Below the pieces are notes generated by a model. That model made no database searches and had not been told where the DNA came from. It was given only the letters and a program-made list of their open reading frames with translations. A DNA stretch of 64,000 nucleotides, taken from Limisphaerales bacterium. GTDB taxonomy: Bacteria; Verrucomicrobiota; Verrucomicrobiia; Limisphaerales; UBA1100. Shown here in pieces: positions 24,252 to 33,202 of the stretch. The stretch lies in assembly GCA_014382585.1 (NCBI GenBank), contig JACNJL010000043.1, forward strand, positions 54,429-118,428. The letters run 5' to 3'. Within the stretch, counting starts at the first letter, position 1; each line of letters starts with the position of its first letter. Position numbers and translations under genes: made by a program.

Positions 24252-25709
24252 ATGAAACGATTGAACCGCGAGACGATGGCGCATTGGCTGGCAAACGCTC
24301 GGCCTGGAGCGCCGGTGTATCTTGTGGGCATCGGCGGATGTGGGATGAGTGGGTTGGCGCATTTACTGCTTGATGCGGGCTTTGCGGTTCGCGGATCCGA
24401 TTTGCGGGAAAACAAAGAGGTGCGCCAACTACGCGAGCGCGGCGCAGGAATTTTCATAGGCCATGCGCCGGAACAACTTCAAAACGCCCAACCCGAGCTT
24501 GTCGTTTATAGTTCGGCTATTCGCACAAATAATCCGGAGTTATCCGTAGCCGAAGCATTAGGCGCACCCGTTGCCCGCCGAGCCGTGTTGCTGGCGGCAC
24601 TGGCGCATCGGTGCCGGAGTGTTTGCATTGCGGGCATGCACGGAAAAACCACCACCACGGCTCTGTTGGCGCATGCGTTGGAGGTCATTGGAGCGACTCC
24701 GGGCTTTGCGGTCGGGGCGTTGGCGCCGCAACTGGGCCGCCACGCGCGGGGAGGGGAGCGTGAGGGCGGCGATTCTTTTTTTGTGGTGGAAACCGACGAG
24801 AGCGACGGCACGCTGCGTGAGTTTTATCCGCATCAATCCATCGTGCTCAATATCGATGAGGAGCATCTTGATTTTTATTCAGATTTCAAAGCGGTGTGCG
24901 ATGAGTTCAGCACGTTTGCGGAGCAGACGAGTGGCACGCTGTTTTATTGCGCCGATGACCCGAGGTTGGAGGAACTGTACGGCGACCGGCCGGAAGCGGT
25001 AACATTTGGGTTCGATCCATCGGCCAATTATCGCGCCCAAATTCAGCCGGACCACAGCTTTACGGTTTGGCGGGGTACGGTAAATTTAGGTGAATTTACC
25101 ATTCGGTTGATTGGCGAAAAAAATATTTCCAACGCTGTCGCCGCAATTGCCTTTTTACATCACAACGGATTTGCTGAGAGAGAAATTAACAGGGCCGTCG
25201 CGGGGTTTCGGGGCGTGGAACGCCGGCAACAGGAAATTTTTTGTGATGATCGCTTCCGCATTTTTGATGATTACGGGCATCATCCTCGGGAAATCACCGC
25301 GACGATCCGCGCGATTAAGGAACATTGCGGCGGTCGATTGTTGGTGGCTTTTCAGCCACATCGCTACTCGCGCACGCAATACTTGCTCGGCGAATTTTCA
25401 GAGAGCTTTGATGGCGCGGATTTGTTGTGGATCACTGAAGTGTACGCCGCAAGCGAATCTCCCATCGCGGAAGTGAACGGGCAACGCCTTGCTGCTGCCA
25501 TCAGCAAACAAGGACAACCGGCAGTCTACGCAGACTCACTGGAAGTGTTGCGCGGAATGGTGCATGAGGCATTGCGACCGGGCGATGTGGTGGTGTTTCT
25601 GGGTGCGGGAGATATCACCGGTGTGGCGCATCAGGTGGGTGAAGATTTGAGTTTAATTAAAAATGAACGGCCAAACACATTCCAAAACACTGCGTGCTCA
25701 GTTGAGTGA
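24252..25709 (+). CDS. murC: UDP-MurNAc: L-alanine ligase
   Basis: Adds L-Ala to UDP-MurNAc, the first stem-peptide step. The 485-residue protein has VGIGGCGMSGLAHLLLDAG, the ATP site GMHGKTTTTALL, ETDESDGTL, NIDEEHLDFY and the C-terminal DDYGHHPREITATI and FQPHRYSRT, all MurC-specific. Two ATG starts are possible (24252 and 24276), neither with a clear Shine-Dalgarno; I keep the first. The C-terminal 15 codons overlap murB, an unusually long overlap if the murB ATG is right. Confidence 0.94.
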   Translation: MKRLNRETMAHWLANARPGAPVYLVGIGGCGMSGLAHLLLDAGFAVRGSDLRENKEVRQLRERGAGIFIGHAPEQLQNAQPELVVYSSAIRTNNPELSVAEALGAPVARRAVLLAALAHRCRSVCIAGMHGKTTTTALLAHALEVIGATPGFAVGALAPQLGRHARGGEREGGDSFFVVETDESDGTLREFYPHQSIVLNIDEEHLDFYSDFKAVCDEFSTFAEQTSGTLFYCADDPRLEELYGDRPEAVTFGFDPSANYRAQIQPDHSFTVWRGTVNLGEFTIRLIGEKNISNAVAAIAFLHHNGFAEREINRAVAGFRGVERRQQEIFCDDRFRIFDDYGHHPREITATIRAIKEHCGGRLLVAFQPHRYSRTQYLLGEFSESFDGADLLWITEVYAASESPIAEVNGQRLAAAISKQGQPAVYADSLEVLRGMVHEALRPGDVVVFLGAGDITGVAHQVGEDLSLIKNERPNTFQNTACSVE

Positions 25710-26574
25710 AGCCTCGCGCGTGGCGGAACATGAGCTGTTGGCCAAACGCACCACGCTTGGTGTGGGCGGGCCGGCGGAAATTTTTATTGAGCCTGCGAAC
25801 GAAGCGGACCTCGCATTGGTGGTACGATACTGTAAGGCAAACGAGGTGCCCCTGTTCGTGCTTGGGCGCGGTTCCAATTTGCTGATTCGGGATGGTGGAA
25901 TACGAGGGGTGGTGCTGAGTTTGCATCAAGATTTTTTTTCGCGTCTTAAAGTGCGCGGCGGTGAACTGCATTGCGGCGCGGGCGCGCGGTTAAAGCACGT
26001 AGCAAATGCCGCGCGTGATGCGGGGCTGGGAGGCTTGGAGTTTCTTGAGGGCATTCCCGGCTGCATTGGAGGTGCGTTGCGGATGAATGCCGGTGCGATG
26101 GGCGCGATGATTTTTGAGGTGGTGGAGTGTGTGCGGTTTATGGGTGATGATGGGACAGTCGAGGAACGTCCGGCGGCGGTGATGGCGGCGGAATATCGAA
26201 GCTGTCCCCTGCTTCGCGATCACATCGCTCTTGGAGCGGTGCTGCGAGGTGAAGGGGCCGACTCGGAAACGGTACGGGCGCGGATGGAGGGATTTCGCAA
26301 ACATCGCACATCTACCCAGCCGCATAACCGGAGTGCGGGGTGTATGTTCAAAAATCCGATCGAAAAACCGGCCGGTCAACTCGTGGACGAATGCGGGTTG
26401 AAGGGGTACCGCGTGGGAGGTGCAAGCGTTTCGGAGCTGCACGGTAATTTCATTATTAATGACGGCCAAGCTACAGCCGACGAAATCATTGCCCTCATCC
26501 AGCACGTGCGTGCGGAGGTGTTAAAGGCAACCGGAATTGAGCTTCAAATTGAGGTGCAAGTCGTCGGCGAATAA
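25663..26574 (+). CDS. murB: UDP-N-acetylenolpyruvoylglucosamine reductase
   Basis: FAD/NADPH enzyme that makes UDP-MurNAc. The 303-residue protein has RTTLGVGGPAEIFIEP, the FAD-binding LGRGSNLLIRDGGIRGVV, EFLEGIPGCIGGALRMNAGA and SAGCMFKNP. The last block normally reads SAGSxFKNP; here the serine thought to donate the proton to the flavin adduct is cysteine, a substitution known in the family and compatible with activity. Length and lack of the tyrosine-loop extension fit type II MurB. The ATG at 25663 overlaps murC by 47 bases; a GTG at 25720, just after the murC stop, is an alternative start. Confidence 0.93.
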   Translation: MNGQTHSKTLRAQLSEASRVAEHELLAKRTTLGVGGPAEIFIEPANEADLALVVRYCKANEVPLFVLGRGSNLLIRDGGIRGVVLSLHQDFFSRLKVRGGELHCGAGARLKHVANAARDAGLGGLEFLEGIPGCIGGALRMNAGAMGAMIFEVVECVRFMGDDGTVEERPAAVMAAEYRSCPLLRDHIALGAVLRGEGADSETVRARMEGFRKHRTSTQPHNRSAGCMFKNPIEKPAGQLVDECGLKGYRVGGASVSELHGNFIINDGQATADEIIALIQHVRAEVLKATGIELQIEVQVVGE

Positions 26575-26607
26575 CTCGCATTTTTTCCTTAAACGGCGTC
26601 TTTTGGA

Positions 26608-26635
26608 TTGTTAATAAATCGGATTTTTGTATACT
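26608..26635 (+). promoter_or_regulatory. Putative sigma-70 promoter internal to the dcw cluster, before ddl
   Basis: TTGTTA (26608-26613) and TATACT (26630-26635) are separated by 16 bases in the A+T-rich 75-base gap between murB and ddl. A start near 26642 would leave a very short leader before the ddl start, running straight into the GGAGG. It is one of the better promoter matches in the window, but unproven. Confidence 0.5.
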
Positions 26636-26649
26636 CGCGGTTAGGAGGT

Positions 26650-27558
26650 TTGACGAATCAGTTCCACATCATTGTCATGGCCGGAGGGCCAGGCGCGGAA
26701 CGGGAGGTTTCATTGCGTTCGGGCATGGCCGTGTGCAAGGCATTACGCGCGAAGGGGCATGACGTGAAGGAAATCGATCCGTTGGAAAAAGACTGGAATC
26801 TTCCCCCCGACACGGAGGTGGTTTTTTTGGCATTACACGGCGAATACGGCGAGGACGGTCAGGTGCAAACCCGGCTCGAATCATTGGGCATTCCTTACAC
26901 CGGCAGCGGGCCTGAAGGCAGTCGCGTGGCGTTTGACAAAGAATTAACAAAACAGGTGTTTGAGCAAAACAAAATCCCCACGCCGCGCTGGACAATGCTG
27001 CGTACCCCCAATGCGCCCGTGCCCGAACACCTCGGCAAAGGGTGGGTGCTCAAACCGCCACGACAAGGCTCTAGCGTGGGTCTGAACATAGTGGAAACAC
27101 CCGATCTTTGGAGTGCGGCCTTGGCCGTTGCGGGCAGTTATGGGGGGGCGGTGTTGTGTGAGGAACTCATCCGAGGCCGGGAAATCACGGTGGGTATTCT
27201 CGGTGACGCTGCGCTGCCGATCGTCGAAGTCCGGCCCAAAAGCGGAGCATACGATTACCGCAATAAATATACCGTGGGCGCCACGGATTATTTTTGCCCG
27301 GCGGATTTACCCGATGACACTGCCGGCCTTGTTACAGAAATTAGCCTCAAATCATTTAAGGCCGTGGGGGCAACAGAATTTGGACGGGTGGATCTGATGC
27401 TTGACGAGGCGCTCAATCCGTATGTGCTCGAGGTCAACACTCTGCCTGGTCTTACCGAGACCAGTCTCCTGCCCAAAGCTGCCGAAGTCAACGGGATGAA
27501 GTTTCCTGAGTTGTGCGAGCAGATGGTAGGTTTGGCAATGCAACATCATGTGGGGTAG
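26650..27558 (+). CDS. ddl: D-alanine: D-alanine ligase
   Basis: ATP-grasp enzyme making the D-Ala-D-Ala used by MurF. The protein of about 302 residues has HIIVMAGGPGAEREVSLRSG, FLALHGEYGEDGQVQ, VLKPPRQGSSVGLNIV, DYRNKYTVGATDYFCPA and FGRVDLMLDE...YVLEVNTLPGLTETSLLP, all Ddl motifs. The first beta strand must be included, so the start must be upstream of the ATG at 26677. The TTG at 26650 is the best in-frame choice, but the GGAGG (26644-26648) is only one base from it. Further upstream TTG codons lie inside the promoter region. The last 11 bases overlap ftsQ. Confidence 0.92.
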   Translation: MTNQFHIIVMAGGPGAEREVSLRSGMAVCKALRAKGHDVKEIDPLEKDWNLPPDTEVVFLALHGEYGEDGQVQTRLESLGIPYTGSGPEGSRVAFDKELTKQVFEQNKIPTPRWTMLRTPNAPVPEHLGKGWVLKPPRQGSSVGLNIVETPDLWSAALAVAGSYGGAVLCEELIRGREITVGILGDAALPIVEVRPKSGAYDYRNKYTVGATDYFCPADLPDDTAGLVTEISLKSFKAVGATEFGRVDLMLDEALNPYVLEVNTLPGLTETSLLPKAAEVNGMKFPELCEQMVGLAMQHHVG

Positions 27559-28453
27559 AAAACGAAATCGCCGCCAAGGCCGATACCGGTTGTTGGAAGT
27601 GGACCTGCCAGTGGACAAGGTTCGCCGCCAGCGTGTGAAAGTGTTTGCCCGCTGGGCCGGGGGGGTGATTGGGTTGGCGGCATTATTTTTCGGCGTGTGG
27701 CAGGGCGGCGCATGGGCGATGCGCGTTGGCTTTTATGAAAATGACATTTTCACGGTCAAAACAATCGACGTGCAAGTTCGGGGGGTTATCCGGTCTGATC
27801 AATTGGAGAAAATGGCTGGAGTGCGTACCGGCGAAAATTTATTTCGGGTAGATTTGCTGCGCATAAAACGGGATCTCGAGCTGACTCCGCTCATCGAATC
27901 GGCAGCTGTGGAACGCGTACTGCCCGACACGCTGCGGTTACGCATCGTGGAGCGACGTCCGATAGCGCAAGTGGTGGGGTTTCGCCAAAGACACGATGGG
28001 CAACTCGTGCGGCAGGTTTACTGGCTCGACGCACGCGGCGTGGTGATCCCGCCAATCGCCGCCCGGCTCACCGTGCAAAAAAAACAACCCAAGTGGCTTC
28101 CGCTTATCGTCGGAATCCCGCCCGCCAAACTATTGCCCGGCCGTACCGTGGATTCACCTGCGGTGCGCTCGGCATTGCAACTAGTCAGCCGATACGAACT
28201 TTCGTCGATGGCCGGCTTGGCCCACTTGCGGCAAATCGATGTGACAAATCGTGAAACGCTGGTTGTTGTCACCTGGCAGGGTGCACACGTGACGCTTGGC
28301 CTGAATGGATTGGATGGCCAACTTCGGCGTTGGCGGCAAATTTACGACCTCGGCCGACAACATCATCGCGCCGTGTCCACGGTTGATTTATCCATCAAAA
28401 ACAATCTTCCCGTGCGCTGGGTGCACGCGCCTTCCCGTCCAACGGGCGGTTGA
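27548..28453 (+). CDS. ftsQ: Cell division protein FtsQ (POTRA domain)
   Basis: A 301-residue bitopic protein: a basic cytoplasmic tail, one membrane helix (about 39-58), a POTRA domain (about 72-140, FTVKTIDVQVRG ... ESAAVERVLPDTLRLRIVER) and the FtsQ/DivIB beta domain to the C-terminus. It links FtsL/FtsB to the rest of the divisome. The order ddl-ftsQ-ftsA-ftsZ is the classic one. Start codon overlaps ddl by 11 bases. Confidence 0.9.
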   Translation: MWGRKRNRRQGRYRLLEVDLPVDKVRRQRVKVFARWAGGVIGLAALFFGVWQGGAWAMRVGFYENDIFTVKTIDVQVRGVIRSDQLEKMAGVRTGENLFRVDLLRIKRDLELTPLIESAAVERVLPDTLRLRIVERRPIAQVVGFRQRHDGQLVRQVYWLDARGVVIPPIAARLTVQKKQPKWLPLIVGIPPAKLLPGRTVDSPAVRSALQLVSRYELSSMAGLAHLRQIDVTNRETLVVVTWQGAHVTLGLNGLDGQLRRWRQIYDLGRQHHRAVSTVDLSIKNNLPVRWVHAPSRPTGG

Positions 28454-28458
28454 GAGCT

Positions 28459-29673
28459 ATGTTTGATCGATCAGAAATAATTGTGGGTTTGGAAATTGGG
28501 ACCACCAAGGTTTGCGCTGTGGTGGGTGAGGCCGATGCCGAGGGCGCGTTGCAAATCATTGGCGTGGGAACCGAACTCACCCGGGGTGCGGTGCGCAAGG
28601 GCGAGATCGTGAATCGGGACCTGGCCGAAGAGGCAATCCGCGGGGCGCTGGCGGCTGCTGAAGAAAGTGCGGATGTGGAATTGCGCAGGGTTTATTTGTC
28701 AGTTACCGGCAGTCATATCGAAGGCAATAATTATCATGGCGTGCATCCGATTGCTTCGGTTGATCGGGAAATCGAAGAGGAAGATCTCACAGCAGTGGCA
28801 CGCAAAGCGCGGCCGCAATTAACCGAGGGGCGTGAGGTGTTGCATGCGTTATGTCAGGGATATCGAGTGGATGGGCAGGGCGGGGTGGACAATCCATTAG
28901 GCCGGTTTGCATCGCGTTTGGAAGTGGATGTGCATGTGATCAGCGGCCAAATCACTCGGTTACAAAACCCTGTGTATGCAGTGAAAGGGCTGGGATTACA
29001 GGTTGAAGATCTGGTTTTTGCCGGCCGATCCTCAGCCCGCGCTGCATTATCACCCGAGCAATGTGAGCAGGGAGCGCTGCTCATCGATCTCGGCGCAGGC
29101 ACCACGGAATATGTGGTTTATCATAACCGATCGTTGCGCCATAGCCATGTGATTGCCGTGGGGGGGGAGCACGTTTCCAACGATATTTCCGTGGGCCTCA
29201 AACTATCTAATGCGCGTGCGGAGGAACTCAAACTCAAACACGGTGCGGCAATGCTCGATCCCGCCGCACACGGACAAACCCATGATTTTGTCAGCGATGT
29301 CGGACTCTGTAACCGCACCGTGAGCATCAGTCATTTACACCAGATCGTGCACGCGCGCCTGGAGGAATTGCTGCTCCTCATCCGTGATGATCTTGCCCGC
29401 GAAGGCCTCTTGGCGCATCTGCGCGCCGGGGTAGTGCTTACCGGGGGAGGGGCGCGTATGCCGGCGATGGAACGTCTGGCTGCACATGTATTTCAAATGC
29501 CAGCGCAAACAGCCCGCGCATCGCTGGGGAGTGGGCCGAGTAGTATTCTCGATGAACCTGAGTGCAGCACCGCGCTGGGGCTCGTGAAACTGGGCGCGCA
29601 ACAACGCGCCACCGGGCGTCAATCGCGGACCGGGGTGTTCAACTGGTTGGCGGGTAAATTGGTGGGAAGTTAA
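28459..29673 (+). CDS. ftsA: Actin-like cell division protein FtsA
   Basis: Membrane tether for FtsZ. The 404-residue protein starts IIVGLEIGTTKVCAVVGE (phosphate-1), contains the SHI-domain region with LSVTGSHIEGNN, IDLGAGTTEYVVY (phosphate-2) and VVLTGGGARMPAM (adenosine motif). It ends with FNWLAGKLVGS, a short amphipathic helix that matches the FtsA membrane-targeting sequence. All ATP-site elements look intact, in contrast to the following FtsZ. The ATG at 28459 lies five bases after the ftsQ stop; an in-frame TTG at 28450 is less likely. Confidence 0.93.
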   Translation: MFDRSEIIVGLEIGTTKVCAVVGEADAEGALQIIGVGTELTRGAVRKGEIVNRDLAEEAIRGALAAAEESADVELRRVYLSVTGSHIEGNNYHGVHPIASVDREIEEEDLTAVARKARPQLTEGREVLHALCQGYRVDGQGGVDNPLGRFASRLEVDVHVISGQITRLQNPVYAVKGLGLQVEDLVFAGRSSARAALSPEQCEQGALLIDLGAGTTEYVVYHNRSLRHSHVIAVGGEHVSNDISVGLKLSNARAEELKLKHGAAMLDPAAHGQTHDFVSDVGLCNRTVSISHLHQIVHARLEELLLLIRDDLAREGLLAHLRAGVVLTGGGARMPAMERLAAHVFQMPAQTARASLGSGPSSILDEPECSTALGLVKLGAQQRATGRQSRTGVFNWLAGKLVGS

Positions 29674-29675
29674 TT

Positions 29676-30887
29676 ATGGCCGAACAACAAAAATCAAAAG
29701 AGGTCAGTATTAAAATCGTGGGCCTAGGAAGCGCAGGCGGACGCGTGGTGGATAGTCTTGCGGCACTGGGTTTTCCCGCTAACCGTTTTTTAGCATTGGA
29801 TACCGACAGCGAGAAATTGCAGCACTGGCAACTTGCCGAAAAGTTGCAGCTTGGGGAAAGTAACCGGCGCGGATGGAGTTGCAGTGGCGATGACAGCGTA
29901 GGAGCTGCATGTTTGCGTGCGGCTAAAAATACGCTGGCAGGAAAGCTGGCAGACACGGATTTAGTCCTGATTGTCTCCGGCCTGGCGGGCGGTCTGGGCG
30001 GCGGCGGCGCCCCTGTGGTGGCGGAGATCGCCGCAGATGCCGGGGCACTAGTGGTTGCGGTGGCCATTGAACCGTTTGATTTGGAAGGCCTTGATGCTCA
30101 GGCGGAAGAAGCCCTCCAACGTCTGCGAGGCATCGCCGACACCGTTGTATGCGTACCCAACCAAACGGTGATGGATTGCCAACCTAATGGAGCATCGGTG
30201 CCGGAATGTTTTGAGGCGGCCAATAATTTAATTCTTGAAGCTCTGTTGGGCATCGGCAGGTTGCTGCGAACCAATGGGCAGATGAGCATCGATTTCGCAC
30301 ATTTTCATTCGCTATTTGCCGGGCAACATGCCGAGAGCGTGTTAGCCACGCTTGAGGTGATGGGCGACTCACGCCCAAGTGCATTGATGGATGCGATTCT
30401 TCGCCACCCCCAACTCGATGCCGGGAAAATATTAGGCCAAACAAACGGCATTGTTTTATGTCTTTCGAGTGGTGAAGATTTGCCGATGGATGAAGTGGAG
30501 GACGTGGTGAGCCATCTTCGCGATGCTGCGCCTACCGCCAAAGTATTGCTTAGTGTGCACAGCGAAAGCGGGCAGGGCGATGGACTTGCGGCGTTGATTA
30601 TGATGCCGAAACCCACGGATAACATCACGGCTGATGCGGGTGTCGCAGCGCCCGCCAAAACAGATGCTGAACCGGTCAATCGACTGGAACAAATACCGGT
30701 TGATTCACCGCCGGAAATTGTCACTGAAACGCCACCGGCCCGCCCGGCACTCTGGACGGCGTACCAACAACAACTTCCGCTGATCAATATTTCAAAAGGC
30801 CGTTTTGATAAAGGCGAACCCACGGTGTTTAATGGGGAAGATCTTGATATCCCCACTTATCAGCGCCGAAATATTGTCCTGAACTGA
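29676..30887 (+). CDS. ftsZ: Divergent FtsZ with degenerate GTP-binding and catalytic loops
   Basis: A 403-residue tubulin/FtsZ homologue by position after ftsA, the N-terminal IKIVGLGSAGGRVVDSL, LALDTDSEKLQ, the T5-like PFDLEG and the C-terminal peptide DLDIPTYQRRN (about 386-396), the FtsA-binding tail. The nucleotide site is abnormal. The GGGTGTG signature (T4) reads AGGLGGG (104-110), the T2 block GLGAGxxP reads GWSCSGDD, and the T1 Asn is Arg. The T7 synergy loop NxDxxD reads S204-I-D206-F-A-H209, losing the Asn and the second Asp that completes the neighbour's GTPase site. Verrucomicrobial FtsZs are known to be divergent. Polymerisation with weak or no GTP hydrolysis is inference. Two bases separate it from ftsA. 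Confidence 0.85.
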   Translation: MAEQQKSKEVSIKIVGLGSAGGRVVDSLAALGFPANRFLALDTDSEKLQHWQLAEKLQLGESNRRGWSCSGDDSVGAACLRAAKNTLAGKLADTDLVLIVSGLAGGLGGGGAPVVAEIAADAGALVVAVAIEPFDLEGLDAQAEEALQRLRGIADTVVCVPNQTVMDCQPNGASVPECFEAANNLILEALLGIGRLLRTNGQMSIDFAHFHSLFAGQHAESVLATLEVMGDSRPSALMDAILRHPQLDAGKILGQTNGIVLCLSSGEDLPMDEVEDVVSHLRDAAPTAKVLLSVHSESGQGDGLAALIMMPKPTDNITADAGVAAPAKTDAEPVNRLEQIPVDSPPEIVTETPPARPALWTAYQQQLPLINISKGRFDKGEPTVFNGEDLDIPTYQRRNIVLN

Positions 30888-30941
30888 TGGCCCCGAAATC
30901 CCTCGCCATAAGCTCGGCTTTGGGGCAACGTTCCTTCAGCC

Positions 30942-32177
30942 ATGCAGTGGTATACTGAACTGGCTTTATTGCTACTTTTTACGGGGATCGGCTTTTTCTT
31001 TGCTTTGGCGGAAACGGCGCTGCTCACCTTGGGTAAATGGCGCCTTCGCCAAATCACCGCGCACCAACCTGAAAGCGGTGTTTTTATTCGAAAACTACTC
31101 GCCGCCCCGCATGATTTGCTGGCGACAATGACGCTGGTGACCACGCTCGCGCACGCGGCGATTATCGCCACGGCACTGGCCATCAGTTGGAAACTCGACA
31201 AACAACACTTTGTCTTCGTCGCTCTTTTGTTGGCAGCGGGATTATTGCTTTTCTGTGAAGTGGTGCCCAAGACATTGGCCATGCGTCGTCCGCAATCCTG
31301 GGCGCCGCGTGTGGCTCGTCCTTTGTTGTGGTTGGTTTGGTTCACTCAACCTGTCCGTTTTGTGGCACAATGGATCAATCGACAACTGCTCCGGCTGGTG
31401 CCCAACTCCATCAAACCGATGCCGGAACTTTCGGATGAAGAATATAGCGAACTGATCGAACTGGGTTGGCAATCAGGCACATTAGGTATTTCGGAAAAGG
31501 AAATTATCCTCAATATCATGCGGTTGGATCGGCGACCGGTGTCAGATTTAATGCGCCCGCGTTCACAGATGGCGTGTATCCCGCACAATCTTGAATTGCC
31601 GGAGCTCATAGCTTCTGCACGGGAAAATCAGCATCGGCGATTGCCCATGTACGATGAATCGCCCGACACCATAGTGGGTGTATTAAATGCACCCCGCCTG
31701 TTGGCTGATCCGACGGTGGATATGGTGGAGGTGATTGATTTCCCCTCATTTGTTCCAGAAGAAATGAACCTGCTGGAATTGCTAAAAAGTTTTCAACGTT
31801 ACCAACATAACATGGCGATTGTGCTTGATGAGTTTGGCGGTACAGTCGGGTTGGTCACACTGGAGGATATTCTTAATGACGTGGTCGGTGGACTGCGACG
31901 CGAGGGAGGTGCGGATGAATTTGTAATGGAGGAAATTGCTCCGGGCAATTGGCGACTAAGCGGCAGCGTGTGGTTGGAAGATTTTCGCCGTGAATATCCC
32001 CAGCTTCAACGCGCGAAAGGGGTGGACACGATCGGCGGTTTGGTTGCTTCCCAAATGGATGTAATCCCGCCGGTCGGCACGGAAGTAGAATATAGTGGAT
32101 TGAAACTCAAAATCACCGAAGCGGATGGTCGACGCGTGCTGGAGGTGGAAGCTCAACGAATTGGGGGAGGCCGATGA
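30942..32177 (+). CDS. CNNM/CorC-type membrane protein (DUF21-CBS-CorC_HlyC), copy 1
   Basis: A 411-residue protein with an N-terminal DUF21 membrane domain (about 1-150, including FALAETALL and FCEVVPKTLAMRRP), a CBS pair (about 205-325, VSDLMRPRSQMACIP and VLDEFGGTVGLVTLEDILND) and a C-terminal CorC_HlyC domain (about 330-405). The family is linked to magnesium or other cation export and to nucleotide sensing by CBS. It follows ftsZ after a 54-base gap that can form a GC-rich helix (GCCCCGAA / TTTGGGGC) without a T-tract. Its 3' end overlaps copy 2 by four bases. Confidence 0.88.
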   Translation: MQWYTELALLLLFTGIGFFFALAETALLTLGKWRLRQITAHQPESGVFIRKLLAAPHDLLATMTLVTTLAHAAIIATALAISWKLDKQHFVFVALLLAAGLLLFCEVVPKTLAMRRPQSWAPRVARPLLWLVWFTQPVRFVAQWINRQLLRLVPNSIKPMPELSDEEYSELIELGWQSGTLGISEKEIILNIMRLDRRPVSDLMRPRSQMACIPHNLELPELIASARENQHRRLPMYDESPDTIVGVLNAPRLLADPTVDMVEVIDFPSFVPEEMNLLELLKSFQRYQHNMAIVLDEFGGTVGLVTLEDILNDVVGGLRREGGADEFVMEEIAPGNWRLSGSVWLEDFRREYPQLQRAKGVDTIGGLVASQMDVIPPVGTEVEYSGLKLKITEADGRRVLEVEAQRIGGGR

Positions 32178-33202
32178 CCGGATTGCAATGGATATTGTTA
32201 GGGGCTGGGTTTGCGAGCTGTCTCGGTGTTTCTGCTTTTCTCTCCGGAATGGAAGCGGGATTGGCGGAAGTGAGCCGATTGCGTCTACGCCGACGTGCCC
32301 GTGAAGGAAATAAAAAAGCAATTCGGTTGCAACGCTATCTCGATCAACCGGAAGACACGCTTTGGACTATTTTGGTCGGGAACACCCTGGCCAATCTGCT
32401 TGTGCTGTTAGCCACCCTTTATTTTTTACAATTTTTGCTGGATGTAAAAGACCCCGGCAAGTTGGTGCAATGGAATGCAATGGCCTGGGTTTATTGGGCT
32501 CTCTTTGGCGTGTGTGTGCTGGTCTTTTATACGTTGTGCGAGCTGTTGCCCAAAATGGTTTTTCGCAAATATCCCAACCGATTGTGCTTATTTTTGACGT
32601 CGATTTTTGGGATCATCGATACCCTGCTCGGGCCGCTAGTGGAATTACTGCGAATTGTTTCACGCTTGCTGCTTTTCACCACGGGCGGGCGGGAATTGCA
32701 AGGTCATCTGTTTGGCAGCCGTGAGGAACTCAGGCAATTGATGACTGAAAGCGGGCATGGGCTTTCGGAAGACGAACGTGAAATGATTGACCGCGTACTC
32801 GATTTGCAAAAAATTCCAGTGCGTGATTTAGCAGTGTCCTTCGAGGACTTGCCGCTGGTTACAACTGAAACGCCCATCGCAGAAGTGGTTCGAAATGTCG
32901 GCGTGGTGCCCTACACCCGAATGCCCGTTTGGCAGGAAAACGATGGGCGCCGGCGCATCGCGGGTGTTGTCAACCTGCGTCGGCTCATATTTTTGCCGGA
33001 AAACGAATGGCAACGACCCATTGGGCATTTTTTGGAATCGGCATTGTATCAGGACGAAGATATTCGTCTGCAAAAACTGCTGCATCTGATGCAACGTTCC
33101 GGCCAACGGGTGGTGATCATTCTGGACAAACGCAAACGTGAACTCGGCATCGTGAGCTTACCGGATATTTTGAAGGTCGTCTTCGGGGAGGTGAAAGTCT
33201 AA
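32174..33202 (+). CDS. CNNM/CorC-type membrane protein lacking the CorC_HlyC domain, copy 2
   Basis: A 342-residue paralogue with a DUF21 domain (about 1-180; GMEAGLAEVSRLRLRRRARE, LCELLPKMVFRKYP) and a CBS pair (about 205-335; VRDLAVSFEDLPLVT, ILDKRKRELGIVSLPDILK). It ends straight after the second CBS motif, so the C-terminal CorC_HlyC domain present in its two neighbours is missing. CBS motif residues are also more degenerate. It is joined by ATGA and TAATG overlaps on both sides, so the three proteins are probably made together and may hetero-oligomerise. Confidence 0.87.
   Translation: MTGLQWILLGAGFASCLGVSAFLSGMEAGLAEVSRLRLRRRAREGNKKAIRLQRYLDQPEDTLWTILVGNTLANLLVLLATLYFLQFLLDVKDPGKLVQWNAMAWVYWALFGVCVLVFYTLCELLPKMVFRKYPNRLCLFLTSIFGIIDTLLGPLVELLRIVSRLLLFTTGGRELQGHLFGSREELRQLMTESGHGLSEDEREMIDRVLDLQKIPVRDLAVSFEDLPLVTTETPIAEVVRNVGVVPYTRMPVWQENDGRRRIAGVVNLRRLIFLPENEWQRPIGHFLESALYQDEDIRLQKLLHLMQRSGQRVVIILDKRKRELGIVSLPDILKVVFGEVKV

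Noticed and set aside
30888..30925. Terminator between ftsZ and the first CNNM-type gene
   Set aside because: An 8-bp stem with a 21-base loop exists but no U-tract follows; continued transcription into the next gene is equally likely.
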